In this document: positions 51,283-59,724 of the stretch, piece after piece | How the letters are laid out: each line of letters starts with the position of its first letter | Numbering within the stretch: position 1 is the stretch's first letter | From: Streptomyces sp. NBC_01803 | GTDB lineage: Bacteria; Actinomycetota; Actinomycetes; Streptomycetales; Streptomycetaceae | Length of the DNA stretch: 64,000 bases | Assembly: GCF_035917415.1 (NCBI RefSeq) | Contig: NZ_CP109073.1 | Span: forward strand, 2,812,501-2,876,500 | Reading direction: 5' to 3' | Made by a program: the position numbers and the translations under genes | Notes under the pieces: generated by a model | Seen by the model: only the letters and a program-made list of their open reading frames with translations | What the model was told of the DNA's origin: nothing | The model's database searches: none

Positions 51283-53190
51283 CTATTGTCCGAGTGCTGC
51301 CTGGACGTTGCCGCCGGAGATGTGCCGGATCTCGCCGCGCATCGGGTCGATCAGCAGCCGCGCCAGCGTCCGCCCGTCGACGTTGAGGTTGATCTGGTAG
51401 ATCCCCCCGCCTCCGCCCCGGCCCCCGCCGCGCGGCAGCGGGTTGACGGCGGCGCCGCGCGGCATGGACAGCAGTTCCGGGCCGCGTTCGCCAACGATCG
51501 CCGCTCCGGCGCGGGTGATGATGCCGCCCGTGGCGAGCATCGGGATGTTGGGGGTGTCCAGCGTGAAGGAGGGGACTCCGACGCCCATGAAGCTTCCGCC
51601 ACCGACGGTGAAGCTCAAGCTGTTCCAGCCGGAGATGATGCCGTTGACCGCCGAGCGGAACCCGTCCTCAATGCCGTTCCACATGCCCGACGCGGCGGAG
51701 CTGATGCGGCCCGGCAGGCTGCGCACGAATCCCACGACGCGATCGAAGTTGTCGGTGATCAGGCCGACCGCGAGGCCGATCGGTCCGGTCAGGATGCCCA
51801 GCAGCAGCGGCCAGTGCCCGGTGATCCAGTTCCACACTCCGGCTGCCGCGTCTTTGATCCAGTCCCAGGCGACGCGCCAGATGTCCTGGAACCAGGTCGT
51901 CTGCGTGGCGATCAGGACCACGATCGCGATCAGGGCGATGATCCCGGCGATGATCCACGTGACAGGCGACGCCCACAGGGCGGCGTTGAGGAGCCACTGC
52001 GCGCCCTGCCAGACGGTCGTAGCCACTGTGGCAATCGTCTGTGCTGCCGCCCACGCCATGGTGCCGGCCTTGACGAGCAGGATCGTCGCGGCCACCACGC
52101 CCAGCACCACGGCCAGGGGACGGACGATGCCCTGGTTGTTCATCGCCCACGACGCGATCCCGCCGGCGATGCTGGCGAGCTGCATCAGCGCCTGGCGCTT
52201 GAAGCTTTCCAGCGCGGCGGCGGGGTTGTCGCCGAGGGTCTCGGCCATCTCGCCCGCCGCGCCCTCGATCTGACCGAGGGCCTGCACTGCGCTGCTGGGG
52301 TCGATCGCCATGAGGGTGTTCTGCATGGCTGCGCCCTCCTCGCCGAAGAGGCTGGCCATGAGGGCGGCGCGTTCGGTGCCGTCCTCGACACCGCGCAGGG
52401 CGTCGAGGAGCTGGTCGAGGGCGGCGTTCGCCTCGGGACCGCCGGAGGTCAGGCCGGCCGTCACCTCGGCGGCGTTCAGCCCCAGATCGGTGAAGATCTG
52501 CGCGAGGTCGTCGCCGCCCGCGGCGACGTTGCCGACGAGCTCTTCGAACAGGCCGACGACGGAGTCGGCCGACTCGGCGCCGGCGTCGAGGCCCTGCACG
52601 ATCAGCCCGGTCGCGGTTGCCCCGTCGAAGCCGAAGGTCTTGAGGTTGTCGGCGCCGCCGATGAGCGTGTCGAGGAAGTCGCCGGCGCGGTTCGCCCCGG
52701 CCTCCATGCCTGCGGTGATGAGGTCGAACGCCTGGTCGGCGTTGTCGGCCAGGCCGGTGGACAGCATCTGGCCCACTGCGGTGGTGACCTGCCCGACGTC
52801 CTGCTCCAGGACGTCGGCCAGCGCCAGGGCCTTGATGGTGACGCCCTCCAAGCCGCCCTCGGCCTCGGACGTGTCGCCGATGCTCTGGTAGACGCCGCGG
52901 ATGGCGTTGTTGACCGTCGTGGTGCTGTCGCCCCACGCCTGGGTGTAGACGGAGGCGGATACCTCGGCCAGCTCGGCGGCCTCCGCCGGGCCGACGCCGA
53001 GCTGCGCGGCGAGCCGGTCGTTCGCCGCGGAGACGTCGAGCTCGGACATCAGCCCGGCGGCGAGACCAGCCGCCACGCCCGCGCCGATCGCCGGTGCCGC
53101 CGTGTCCACCCGCTCCTGGAACCTCGCGAGCGCGGCGGACGCCTTGTCCTTGGCGATGATGTTGAAGATCAGGGACGTATCCGAGCTCAT
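51283..53190 (-). CDS. Tape measure protein
   Basis: 635 residues. Helical and Ala-rich N-terminal half (DKASAALARFQERVDTAAPA), then three to four hydrophobic segments in the middle (LAVVLGVVAATILLVKAG, VTWIIAGIIALIAIVVLIAT, LLLGILTGPIGLAVGLI). A Gly-rich end follows (GGGRGGGGGIYQINLNV). Hydrophobic stretches and position directly after the chaperone pair are diagnostic. For this length the tail would be about 95 nm if 1.5 angstrom per residue applies. ATG 5 bases after the frameshift product's stop. Confidence 0.88.
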   Translation of the reverse strand: MSSDTSLIFNIIAKDKASAALARFQERVDTAAPAIGAGVAAGLAAGLMSELDVSAANDRLAAQLGVGPAEAAELAEVSASVYTQAWGDSTTTVNNAIRGVYQSIGDTSEAEGGLEGVTIKALALADVLEQDVGQVTTAVGQMLSTGLADNADQAFDLITAGMEAGANRAGDFLDTLIGGADNLKTFGFDGATATGLIVQGLDAGAESADSVVGLFEELVGNVAAGGDDLAQIFTDLGLNAAEVTAGLTSGGPEANAALDQLLDALRGVEDGTERAALMASLFGEEGAAMQNTLMAIDPSSAVQALGQIEGAAGEMAETLGDNPAAALESFKRQALMQLASIAGGIASWAMNNQGIVRPLAVVLGVVAATILLVKAGTMAWAAAQTIATVATTVWQGAQWLLNAALWASPVTWIIAGIIALIAIVVLIATQTTWFQDIWRVAWDWIKDAAAGVWNWITGHWPLLLGILTGPIGLAVGLITDNFDRVVGFVRSLPGRISSAASGMWNGIEDGFRSAVNGIISGWNSLSFTVGGGSFMGVGVPSFTLDTPNIPMLATGGIITRAGAAIVGERGPELLSMPRGAAVNPLPRGGGRGGGGGIYQINLNVDGRTLARLLIDPMRGEIRHISGGNVQAALGQ

Positions 53191-53194
53191 CAGG

Positions 53195-53754
53195 TCACCG
53201 TCCCCGCTTCATTTTTTCGCTGGCCTCGCGCTGCGCCTTTTCGTAGGCGTCGAGCCAGTTGAGGTAGTGGTCGGTTTCCTCGACCGTCAGGTCATCCCAG
53301 TCACGGGCCTTGATCCCGAGGAGGTGCGCGGCGTCGCCGAGTCGCCTCAGTCGGCGATCGGCAGACTCGCTTTTCCCTCGTCGACCTCGTTGTAGGCGGT
53401 GGCGATCTGCTCGTCGAGGGCAGCCAGGACTGCGGCGCGCTGCGCGGCCGGCACCGACTGTTCGATGCCCTCACGCATCTTGGCCAGCTCGCCCCGGGAA
53501 TACTCCAGCTTGAGCTCGTCCCACGCGAAGTCCACGTCATCGAACCGCAGGCTCGGGTGGTCGCGGCGCTGGAACATGAACAGCAGCGCGCGCCGGCACA
53601 GGGCGTTGCCCTGCACGACGGCCTGGGTGAACTCGGCGAAGTTCATGCCGGAGCGGCGCTCCAGTTCCTCCCGGTCGACGGCGCGGAGTTTGCGCGGCAG
53701 GTACTTGTAGCGTGTCGGCTCTTCCTGGCCTTCGGGGTGGTGGACGAGATACAC
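53195..53754 (-). CDS. Tail assembly chaperone, long form by -1 frameshift
   Basis: Ribosomes slipping at GGGAAAA (53371-53377) would leave the short form about eight codons before its stop and continue for about 60 residues: ESADRRLRRLGDAAHLLGIK, WDDLTVEETDHYLNWLDAYE, then EKAQREASEKMKRGR. The extension ends 4 bases before the tape measure start. Such gpG/gpGT pairs, made by -1 slippage before the tape measure gene, are almost universal in siphophages. The extension has no start codon of its own. Confidence 0.82.
53347..53754 (-). CDS. Tail assembly chaperone, short form
   Basis: 135 residues, charged and helical (LPRKLRAVDREELERRSGMN, ERRSGMNFAEFTQAVVQG), ending KASLPIAD. It is the 0-frame product. 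Chaperones of this kind coat and keep the tape measure protein soluble during tail assembly. The slip site lies near its 3' end. Confidence 0.85.
   Translation of the reverse strand: MYLVHHPEGQEEPTRYKYLPRKLRAVDREELERRSGMNFAEFTQAVVQGNALCRRALLFMFQRRDHPSLRFDDVDFAWDELKLEYSRGELAKMREGIEQSVPAAQRAAVLAALDEQIATAYNEVDEGKASLPIAD
53371..53377 (-). promoter_or_regulatory. Slippery heptamer for -1 frameshifting
   Basis: On the minus strand GGGAAAA in the phase G GGA AAA, a standard heptamer allowing both tRNAs to re-pair in the -1 frame. A GC-rich sequence follows that could form a stimulating structure. Confidence 0.8.
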
Positions 53755-53763
53755 GGGCTGCTC

Positions 53764-54267
53764 CTATCCTCGGCCCGCGATCCGCGCGGCCATCGCTTCC
53801 ATCGCTTTCATGCACGCCTGCCGATACTGGTTGAGGCGGCCTTCCATCGCACGGTCGAACCAGTCGACCTTGCCCTGCTGGGTGCGCCAGGTGCCGTTGC
53901 CCCAGGACTGGGTGCGCCATCCGGCCTTGGCCTGGGTGCGCTTGGGCGCGTTGGCGAAGCCCCTGATCCCCGGCGTCTTGCGGGACTTGACCCGGGCGCC
54001 GGTCCACCTGCCGCCGAGCTTCACCTCGGGCTTGATGCGTTTGGCGATCGAGGAGCGCAGCGCCGGGGCTGTACCCGGCTCGCTGCTGCTCATCGACATG
54101 ATCCCGGACTTCGCGAGCGTCGCGGCGGGCTTGAGTTCTTCACGGAGGTTCTTCGCGAGTTCCTTGCGGAGGTTCTTGCCGTCCTCCTCGTCGCGGATGC
54201 GGCGGACCAGGGCGTCCAGGCCCTCCGGCTGTACCGACACGTCGAACGGCGGCCCATCGCCGGCCAT
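53764..54267 (-). CDS. Tail-region hypothetical protein
   Basis: 167 residues, strongly basic (LRKELAKNLREELKPAATLA, RSSIAKRIKPEVKLGGRWTG, RVKSRKTPGIRGFANAPKRT). The LRKELAKNLREELKPA start resembles HK97 gp10-like neck proteins, which here would lie after rather than before the tail tube. Its ATG overlaps the tube gene's stop by one base. Confidence 0.6.
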   Translation of the reverse strand: MAGDGPPFDVSVQPEGLDALVRRIRDEEDGKNLRKELAKNLREELKPAATLAKSGIMSMSSSEPGTAPALRSSIAKRIKPEVKLGGRWTGARVKSRKTPGIRGFANAPKRTQAKAGWRTQSWGNGTWRTQQGKVDWFDRAMEGRLNQYRQACMKAMEAMAARIAGRG

Positions 54268-54677
54268 CAGGCCGTGGCCCGGGTCACCGCGCCGGACGTC
54301 GGGTACCCGACGCCGACGCTGGCCTCATCACCCACGCTGCCCTCGATCGGGTTCCACCCGTTGATCAGCACGCTGCCCGTGTACTTGGGGTTCGACGTGC
54401 CGACGACGGCCTGGGACAGGCGGACCTCGAAGGTGACGACGGTGCCGAGCAAGGGCCACATGATGCTGTCCAGCTCCGTCGCGGCGACGTCCTGGAGGAA
54501 CTCCAGGGACAGTTCGCCGGACTTCAGGCCGCCCAGGAGTTCCTTCCACCCGCCGGAGGCGTAGGTGGTGACGTCCTTGTCCTCCACCTCGGTGGTCAGC
54601 TCGGCCTTGCGGGTGTACTCGGTCAGATCGGTGCCGTTCAGGCTCACGTACTCGGCGAGCAGGACCATCTTGGCCAT
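54267..54677 (-). CDS. Tail tube protein, short paralogue
   Basis: 136 residues, beta-rich (VLLAEYVSLNGTDLTEYTRK, AELTTEVEDKDVTTYASGGW, KELLGGLKSGELSLEFLQDV). It shares the EDKDVT.Y....GWKE.LGGL block with the next gene upstream, so the two are paralogues. The plain ATG (MAKMVLL) has AAGGGGG upstream. The size suits a tail tube subunit of a siphophage. Confidence 0.75.
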   Translation of the reverse strand: MAKMVLLAEYVSLNGTDLTEYTRKAELTTEVEDKDVTTYASGGWKELLGGLKSGELSLEFLQDVAATELDSIMWPLLGTVVTFEVRLSQAVVGTSNPKYTGSVLINGWNPIEGSVGDEASVGVGYPTSGAVTRATA

Positions 54678-54745
54678 GATCAACCCCCTTCAGGGCATGT
54701 CGGGGCCCGGACCGCCCGCGGCCGGGATAGTGGGGAGCGGCGGGC

Positions 54746-55486
54746 TCAGGCCACGCCGAGTGCGAGGGCGAACAGGAAGCTGGGCGAGGTGCCGCTGATC
54801 GTCCAGTTCGCGCGGTACCAGGTGTCGGTGATGGCGGTGCCGTCGGTGCGCAGGATCTGGCCGCCGGCGGCAGTCGCCGCGTCGAACGTCAGCCGTGTCG
54901 TGGCCGAGGCGAACCCGGAGGCGTCGTCAGACTCAATGGCGACGGTCAGAGTAGGCGTGCCGGTGCCGGCCACGGACAGGACGTGCAGCGCGGCGTACAA
55001 CCTGCGCCCCGCGGCGACGGCGCCGATCTGCAACCCGGTGCCGGTACCGGAGGCGGTGCGGGCGGTGCCCGGGGGGTGGCCGATCTGCCCGCGCACCAGG
55101 GGCCAGGAGGACTTGGCGGTGCCCTTCCAGGGGGCGACCTCGCCGACGGCCTCGCCCAGGGTGTAGTCCGCGCGCAGGGCCCGGGTGAAGTACGCCAGCG
55201 CCCCCACGATGCTGTCGGTGGGGCAGACCGTCCAGGCGCCGACGGCGCCGAGCTCCGCCCAGGACACGTTGTCGACCTTGCCCGGGTCGCCGGCCTCCCA
55301 CTGGCCCTCCCCCGTGATCACGGCCGAGGAGAGACCGCCGAGGATCTCTTTCCAGCCCTGCGGGGAGCGGTAGTTCGTGACGTCCTTGTCCTCCGTCTCG
55401 GCACTCACTTCGACCTTGTTGCTCGCGCCGGAGAGGTCGGCGCCGCCGGTGAACAGCCGGCAGTCCAGCAGGATCCGCTTCGGCAT
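54746..55486 (-). CDS. Tail tube protein, long paralogue with added domain
   Basis: 246 residues. The first about 130 match the shorter neighbour (KVEVSAETEDKDVTNYRSPQ, GWKEILGGLSSAVITGEGQW). The rest is an added beta-sandwich (LYAALHVLSVAGTGTPTLTV, SGFASATTRLTFDAATAAGG) that could decorate the tail surface. Either may be the main tube protein; having both is less common. Confidence 0.72.
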   Translation of the reverse strand: MPKRILLDCRLFTGGADLSGASNKVEVSAETEDKDVTNYRSPQGWKEILGGLSSAVITGEGQWEAGDPGKVDNVSWAELGAVGAWTVCPTDSIVGALAYFTRALRADYTLGEAVGEVAPWKGTAKSSWPLVRGQIGHPPGTARTASGTGTGLQIGAVAAGRRLYAALHVLSVAGTGTPTLTVAIESDDASGFASATTRLTFDAATAAGGQILRTDGTAITDTWYRANWTISGTSPSFLFALALGVA

Positions 55487-55489
55487 GGC

Positions 55490-55933
55490 TCAGCCCTCCC
55501 CGATGACTTTGATGATGAGTTCGGCGCCGACGTACTCGGTGCCCTGGTGCTCGTACCAGCGGTAGCCCTGCACCCGCATGACGTGGAGATCGTGCGCCAG
55601 GCCGCCGAGGGCGTACTCGCCGGGGGCGCCGCGCGCGGCCTCGATCGCGGCCTTAAGGCTGGCGGGGCCGGAGCCGGACAGCATGGAGTCGAGGAGCTGC
55701 TGGGAGGCGCGGTCGTCTTGGCGGCCGACCAGGACCCGCGTGGTGAACTCCAGCTCGTCCAGCGCCCGGCGCATGGCGCGGTCGAAGGTCTGTTCGTAAT
55801 CGGCGACGAAGAAATGCGGCTCGGTGATGGCGTCGGGGACGTAGCCGGTGCACGTCAGAGCCCGCAGTCCGGCCGGCAGGACCACGTCGCGGGCGGCGTC
55901 GGCGAGGGCGTCGCGGATGGCGGAGATCTGCAC
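55490..55933 (-). CDS. Tail terminator/completion-like protein
   Basis: 147 residues, GTG start (VQISAIRDALADAARDVVLP) with AGGAGG 5 bases upstream. It alternates helix and strand, ending HQGTEYVGAELIIKVIGEG. Position between head-tail connector and tail tube genes is that of the tail terminator in HK97-like phages. Confidence 0.65.
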   Translation of the reverse strand: MQISAIRDALADAARDVVLPAGLRALTCTGYVPDAITEPHFFVADYEQTFDRAMRRALDELEFTTRVLVGRQDDRASQQLLDSMLSGSGPASLKAAIEAARGAPGEYALGGLAHDLHVMRVQGYRWYEHQGTEYVGAELIIKVIGEG

Positions 55934-55941
55934 AGTGCCTC

Positions 55942-56544
55942 CTATCCGAAGCCGTGCGCGATGTAGCTCTCGATGAGCGCCCACACGTCCGGGTCCCGGC
56001 GGGACAGGCGCACAACGCCCCACTCCGCCGAGCCGGTCACGCCCTCCGGGGAGTCCTTGCGGCGGTACAGGCGCAGCGCCTGGATGAGCGCCGCTTGCGC
56101 GATGTCGTCCGGAACCGTAGGCCAGCCCCAGCGCGCGGTGACCCGCACCCGCGCCGTGCTCAGCCCGGTGCCCCACATGCCGTTCGCGCGCAGCAGCCCG
56201 GTCACCGGACGGCCGTCGGCCAGCGCGTTGTCCGGGCTGGTCTCGTAGTTGGTGGTCGCCGTCCAGTTCCCGGCAGCCCCGGTCTCCACGGTCAGGCCAG
56301 CCGCGGTGCCGATGTCGTCGGTCAGCAGCACCTCGCCGTCGTCCTCGCACACCACACGTCCGCGCAGCCGGTACGTGCGCGCGACCGGCGCCGGATCGAG
56401 CCAGAACCGGCGCCCGCACGTCGCGTCGATGCTGCGCGAGGCCGAGGTGAGCGCCCGGTTGAGCAGCGCGTCCGACGTCGTATCCGACGTCTGGATATTC
56501 AGGCTGTTCTTCATGGTGGCCAGGTCGGCGTACTCGTTGGCCAC
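55942..56544 (-). CDS. Head-tail connector protein (gp6-like)
   Basis: 200 residues. The start (MANEYADLATMKNSLNIQTS, DALLNRALTSASRSIDATCG) and end (VPDDIAQAALIQALRLYRRK) are the helical parts typical of the HK97 gp6-type adaptor, with a beta insertion between them (VARTYRLRGRVVCEDDGEV). It forms the ring below the portal. Confidence 0.75.
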   Translation of the reverse strand: MANEYADLATMKNSLNIQTSDTTSDALLNRALTSASRSIDATCGRRFWLDPAPVARTYRLRGRVVCEDDGEVLLTDDIGTAAGLTVETGAAGNWTATTNYETSPDNALADGRPVTGLLRANGMWGTGLSTARVRVTARWGWPTVPDDIAQAALIQALRLYRRKDSPEGVTGSAEWGVVRLSRRDPDVWALIESYIAHGFG

Positions 56545-56547
56545 CGG

Positions 56548-56862
56548 TCAGTCCCCAGTGGCGCTGCCCGCATCGGCCGGGCCCGCCTCAGTCTGCGGCT
56601 TGCGCGGCCGGCCACGGCCGCGCTTCACCTGCGCGGGGGCGCTTGCCTCCGCAGTCTCCTGCGGCTGCGCCGCCACCGCCGTGGCGTCCGCCGTGTCCTG
56701 CGGCGGGGCGGTCCGTCCCTGCGGCCCGTCCTCCGGGTCCGGTTCGTAGCCGTAGTGGGCGAGCTGCTCGTCAACCTGGCGGACCCGGTCGTCCAGGCCG
56801 CGCGCCGCGTACCCGGCGCGTTCCCGCTGCAACGCGGCGATCATCCGCTCATCGGGTGCCAT
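56548..56862 (-). CDS. Small head-region protein with AT-hook-like motif
   Basis: 104 residues. A helical start (RMIAALQRERAGYAARGLDD) is followed by an acidic/Ala-Pro region and KRGRGRPRKPQ, an AT-hook-like DNA-binding motif. GAGGAG before the ATG. The role in the head is unclear; contact with packaged DNA is conceivable. Confidence 0.6.
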   Translation of the reverse strand: MAPDERMIAALQRERAGYAARGLDDRVRQVDEQLAHYGYEPDPEDGPQGRTAPPQDTADATAVAAQPQETAEASAPAQVKRGRGRPRKPQTEAGPADAGSATGD

Positions 56863-56942
56863 GCGTATCTCCTCAAAACGGTCCGGAGCTCGGCGCTGCC
56901 GGGCAGCCCGTTGCCGCCCAGCTCCTGAGTCGTAGGCGTCGG

Positions 56943-57293
56943 CTACTCCGACCTGATCCATAGCGCCGCCCGGTAGGTGACGCTGGGGGTGGTGCCCGCG
57001 ACCGTGCTGGTCACGCGGACGAAGTTCTTCGTGATGGCGGCTGCGGCGACGCGGTTGCCTGCGGCGGTCAGCTGTGTGACCGAACTGCCGGGCACGGCCG
57101 TCCAGCTGGCGCCGTCCGCGGACTCCTCCAGGGAGGCGTCCAGCGTCGGGGTGCCGGACGTAGCGGTGCAGTGCACCGTGAGGATCACATCGGCCGCCAC
57201 GCCCGCGGGCGCGAGCGGGCCGGATGTGTGGGTGCCCGCGCCGCGCGCAGCCGACGGCAGGGCGAGTTCGGCTTGAACGCTCCTGAGTCCCAC
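56943..57293 (-). CDS. Head-region beta protein, possible decoration protein
   Basis: 116 residues of alternating strands (VAADVILTVHCTATSGTPTL, NFVRVTSTVAGTTPSVTYRA). Directly downstream of the capsid gene. Fold by eye an immunoglobulin-like or jelly-roll sandwich, so a capsid decoration or head-tail joining protein is likely. No named family. Confidence 0.58.
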   Translation of the reverse strand: MGLRSVQAELALPSAARGAGTHTSGPLAPAGVAADVILTVHCTATSGTPTLDASLEESADGASWTAVPGSSVTQLTAAGNRVAAAAITKNFVRVTSTVAGTTPSVTYRAALWIRSE

Positions 57294-57372
57294 GATCTGT
57301 CCCTTCTGTATGGGCCTGCCGGCAGGTGCCGGGGGGCGGCGAGGGCCCGCCCGGCACCGTGCCGGTGCGGGG

Positions 57373-58794
57373 TCAGAACGTCGGGGTGACCAGGCCCGTA
57401 CCGCCGACCTTCTGCATGCCGTTGGTGTAGCGGCCGAAGGTGTAGGCGAAGTACGAGTAGGCGACCAGCAGCACGCCCAGGGACGCGGCGTGCGGCTGCT
57501 CGGCGCGGATGAACAGCGGCGCGTTGTCGTCCTCCCACAGGTGGCACTCCGTGGACGGCACGACGTACAACTCGTCCTCGTTGGTGCCCGCGCCGTAGGC
57601 GGTGCCGATGTTGTTGTCGACGACCACGATCATGCCGTTCGGCAGGACACCGCGCGGCCCCGAGGCATACGAGCTGCTGGGGTCGGCCGTCGCGGACGCC
57701 TGCACCGGAATGTTCTGGAAGTTGACCATTGGCCAGCTGTTGGACATCTGGCTGGACAGCCAGTACCAGCGGCGGGAGTGCATGACCGCGTGCGTCGGAG
57801 CGCCCATCGCCAGCAGGTTGGCCTCGACACCCGCAGCCGCGCCCAGGATCTTCGGGTACAACTCGGCGCCCGTCGGCGAGGCGTCGGTGTACGCGTTGGC
57901 CTGGGCCACGTTGGTCAGGCCGGTGGCGGCCTCGTTCAGGAGCGTGGCATCCAGCCGGGTGGCGACCCGGTTGAACAGATCCTGGAACGCGACGTCCTCG
58001 ATGCCCGTGCCGCGGTCGATCGCCTGCCGGGAGACGGTCTGCTGCCCGGACGCCGTCTTGACCGGCACCGACAGCAGGGTGTCGTCCATGTTCTGCTCCG
58101 TCACCGCAGTGTTCTGCGTCGCCTGGAGGCCGGCGTCGGAGCCTGTGGTGATGCGGGAGATCTCGATGGACATGCCCTGGTCCGGCAGCGGGTGCCGGTT
58201 GCAGATGTCGGCGAACGGCCGCAGCGCCGCGGTGGCCGGGGCGTACATGTCGGTCAGGTACTGCGGCACCGTCAGGCCCGTGAAGGCGCTGGTACCGACC
58301 GCGCGCTGCATGTACTCGGCGCGCTCGACGCGCTCCTCCTGCATGTGCCGCGCGAGCCGGGAGGCGGCCTCGACGTCCTGGTAGGAGAACTGGCGGGCGA
58401 TGTCCATCAGGAAGCCCTTGCCGAGCGGGTCCGCGTCCTTGCGGTAGGTGCGCTCCTCGGTGCCGACCCGGGCGACCTGGTCGTAGGAGGGGCGGCGGGT
58501 CTCCGTCGGGGTGACCTTCTTGGCCTGCTCGGCCCGTTCCATCTCCTCGGTCTTGATCTTGTTGGCGTTGGCGAGCTTCCGCTCGATGCCGTCGATGTCG
58601 CCGCGGGCCTGGTCGCGGGCGGCGAACAGCTCGGTGACCCGCTCGTCCTCCTCGGCGGTCAGCGCCGAGCGGCCGTCCTGCTGGGCCTTGTCAAGGATCA
58701 GCTTGACCTCGGCCCCGCACTTCTTGAGCCGCTTGTGCGCGGCCTCCAGTTCGACCTCGATCGAGGCGACCAGGTCGTCAATGGTTCCGGGCAT
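57373..58794 (-). CDS. Major capsid protein, HK97 fold with delta domain
   Basis: 473 residues. The N-terminal about 110 residues are a charged coiled coil (DDLVASIEVELEAAHKRLKK, RDQARGDIDGIERKLANANK), the scaffolding delta domain removed by the protease. Then comes the HK97 shell: TGLTVPQYLTDMYAPATAAL, QTVSRQAIDRGTGIEDVAFQ, DLFNRVATRLDATLLNEAAT, and GVLPNGMIVVVDNNIGTA. Consistent with the protease gene upstream. Confidence 0.9.
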   Translation of the reverse strand: MPGTIDDLVASIEVELEAAHKRLKKCGAEVKLILDKAQQDGRSALTAEEDERVTELFAARDQARGDIDGIERKLANANKIKTEEMERAEQAKKVTPTETRRPSYDQVARVGTEERTYRKDADPLGKGFLMDIARQFSYQDVEAASRLARHMQEERVERAEYMQRAVGTSAFTGLTVPQYLTDMYAPATAALRPFADICNRHPLPDQGMSIEISRITTGSDAGLQATQNTAVTEQNMDDTLLSVPVKTASGQQTVSRQAIDRGTGIEDVAFQDLFNRVATRLDATLLNEAATGLTNVAQANAYTDASPTGAELYPKILGAAAGVEANLLAMGAPTHAVMHSRRWYWLSSQMSNSWPMVNFQNIPVQASATADPSSSYASGPRGVLPNGMIVVVDNNIGTAYGAGTNEDELYVVPSTECHLWEDDNAPLFIRAEQPHAASLGVLLVAYSYFAYTFGRYTNGMQKVGGTGLVTPTF

Positions 58795-58935
58795 GGCCGG
58801 ATGTCCTTCCGGTAGATCGGTCAGGAGAGGTGGTCAGCGCGACCCTTCGTCGCGACCCGGGGCATCTGCCGGGCGCCGGTCTGGGATCCCGCCTCCGGGC
58901 GATCTGCCGGACGGCGTGCTGGGAGTGTGGTTCGG

Positions 58936-59724
58936 TCAGTCCTCTTCGGCGATGAGGAGCTGGGTGCGCAGCATGGAGATCGAGCGGCCCTGCGCGGCCG
59001 GTACCGGAGTTGGCGCCGTCGCGGGCACCACCGGCTTCACGGTCAGGTCGCCGCGCTGGGCGAGCCTGCTGTACGCCTCCCGCGCCACCAGGGGCGGGAG
59101 CGTGTCAATCGCGGCCAGGAACTCCCCGGACCGCGCGGCCACGGAGGTGTGCGGGTTGGCGCCGTAGGTCACCGGGCCGACGTCTCCGCGCTCCAGGTCG
59201 AACGTATTGATGCGGTACTCGGTGTAGTCCGGGGACCACTGGCCCGAGGTGATGCGGAACATGAACGACTGCTCGCGCACGTCCGCGTCGTCGATGGCCT
59301 GGACGAGGAGCTGCACGTCGCTGCGTTTGGGGTTGAGATAGGCGCGCTGCCCCAGGCCGGCGCCGTCCGCCCATAGCTCCAGACGGCCGTTGCGCGTCGA
59401 GGCCATCGGGGTGCCGGCGTGATTGAAACGGAACACCACCTCGGGGTCGGCGGCGAGCGTCGCGTCGGCGGCACCGGCGGAGACGACCTCGGTGTACGGG
59501 CCGAACATGTCCCACATCTCGTAGCCCCGTTCGAACGCCGAGGCGTAGCCCTCGACCTGGTACCACTCCATCTCGTCGCGCATCACCTTCTTCGCACGGA
59601 GCTCGGAGGTGAACCGCACCTCGGGCGACTCCGGCCGGTCGCGGGGGACGGCCATCGTCGTCGAGCCTGCGGCGGCGGACCGCGCCGTGGCGGCCTGCGC
59701 CCGCAGGCTGGCCATGTCGCTCAT
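58936..59724 (-). CDS. Prohead protease (HK97 family)
   Basis: 262 residues. Catalytic region: VEGYASAFERGYEMWDMFGP, VVFRFNHAGTPMAS with the catalytic His, and REQSFMFRITSG with the nucleophile Ser. The tail is Ala/Pro-rich. It matures the capsid by removing the delta domain. Its ATG overlaps the stop of the portal gene (ATGA). Confidence 0.88.
   Translation of the reverse strand: MSDMASLRAQAATARSAAAGSTTMAVPRDRPESPEVRFTSELRAKKVMRDEMEWYQVEGYASAFERGYEMWDMFGPYTEVVSAGAADATLAADPEVVFRFNHAGTPMASTRNGRLELWADGAGLGQRAYLNPKRSDVQLLVQAIDDADVREQSFMFRITSGQWSPDYTEYRINTFDLERGDVGPVTYGANPHTSVAARSGEFLAAIDTLPPLVAREAYSRLAQRGDLTVKPVVPATAPTPVPAAQGRSISMLRTQLLIAEED

Noticed and set aside
53301..53540. +1 frameshift extension of the chaperone
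   Set aside because: This frame stops after about 24 codons beyond the slip site, gives Arg-rich shadow, and the -1 frame fits both slip site and length far better.
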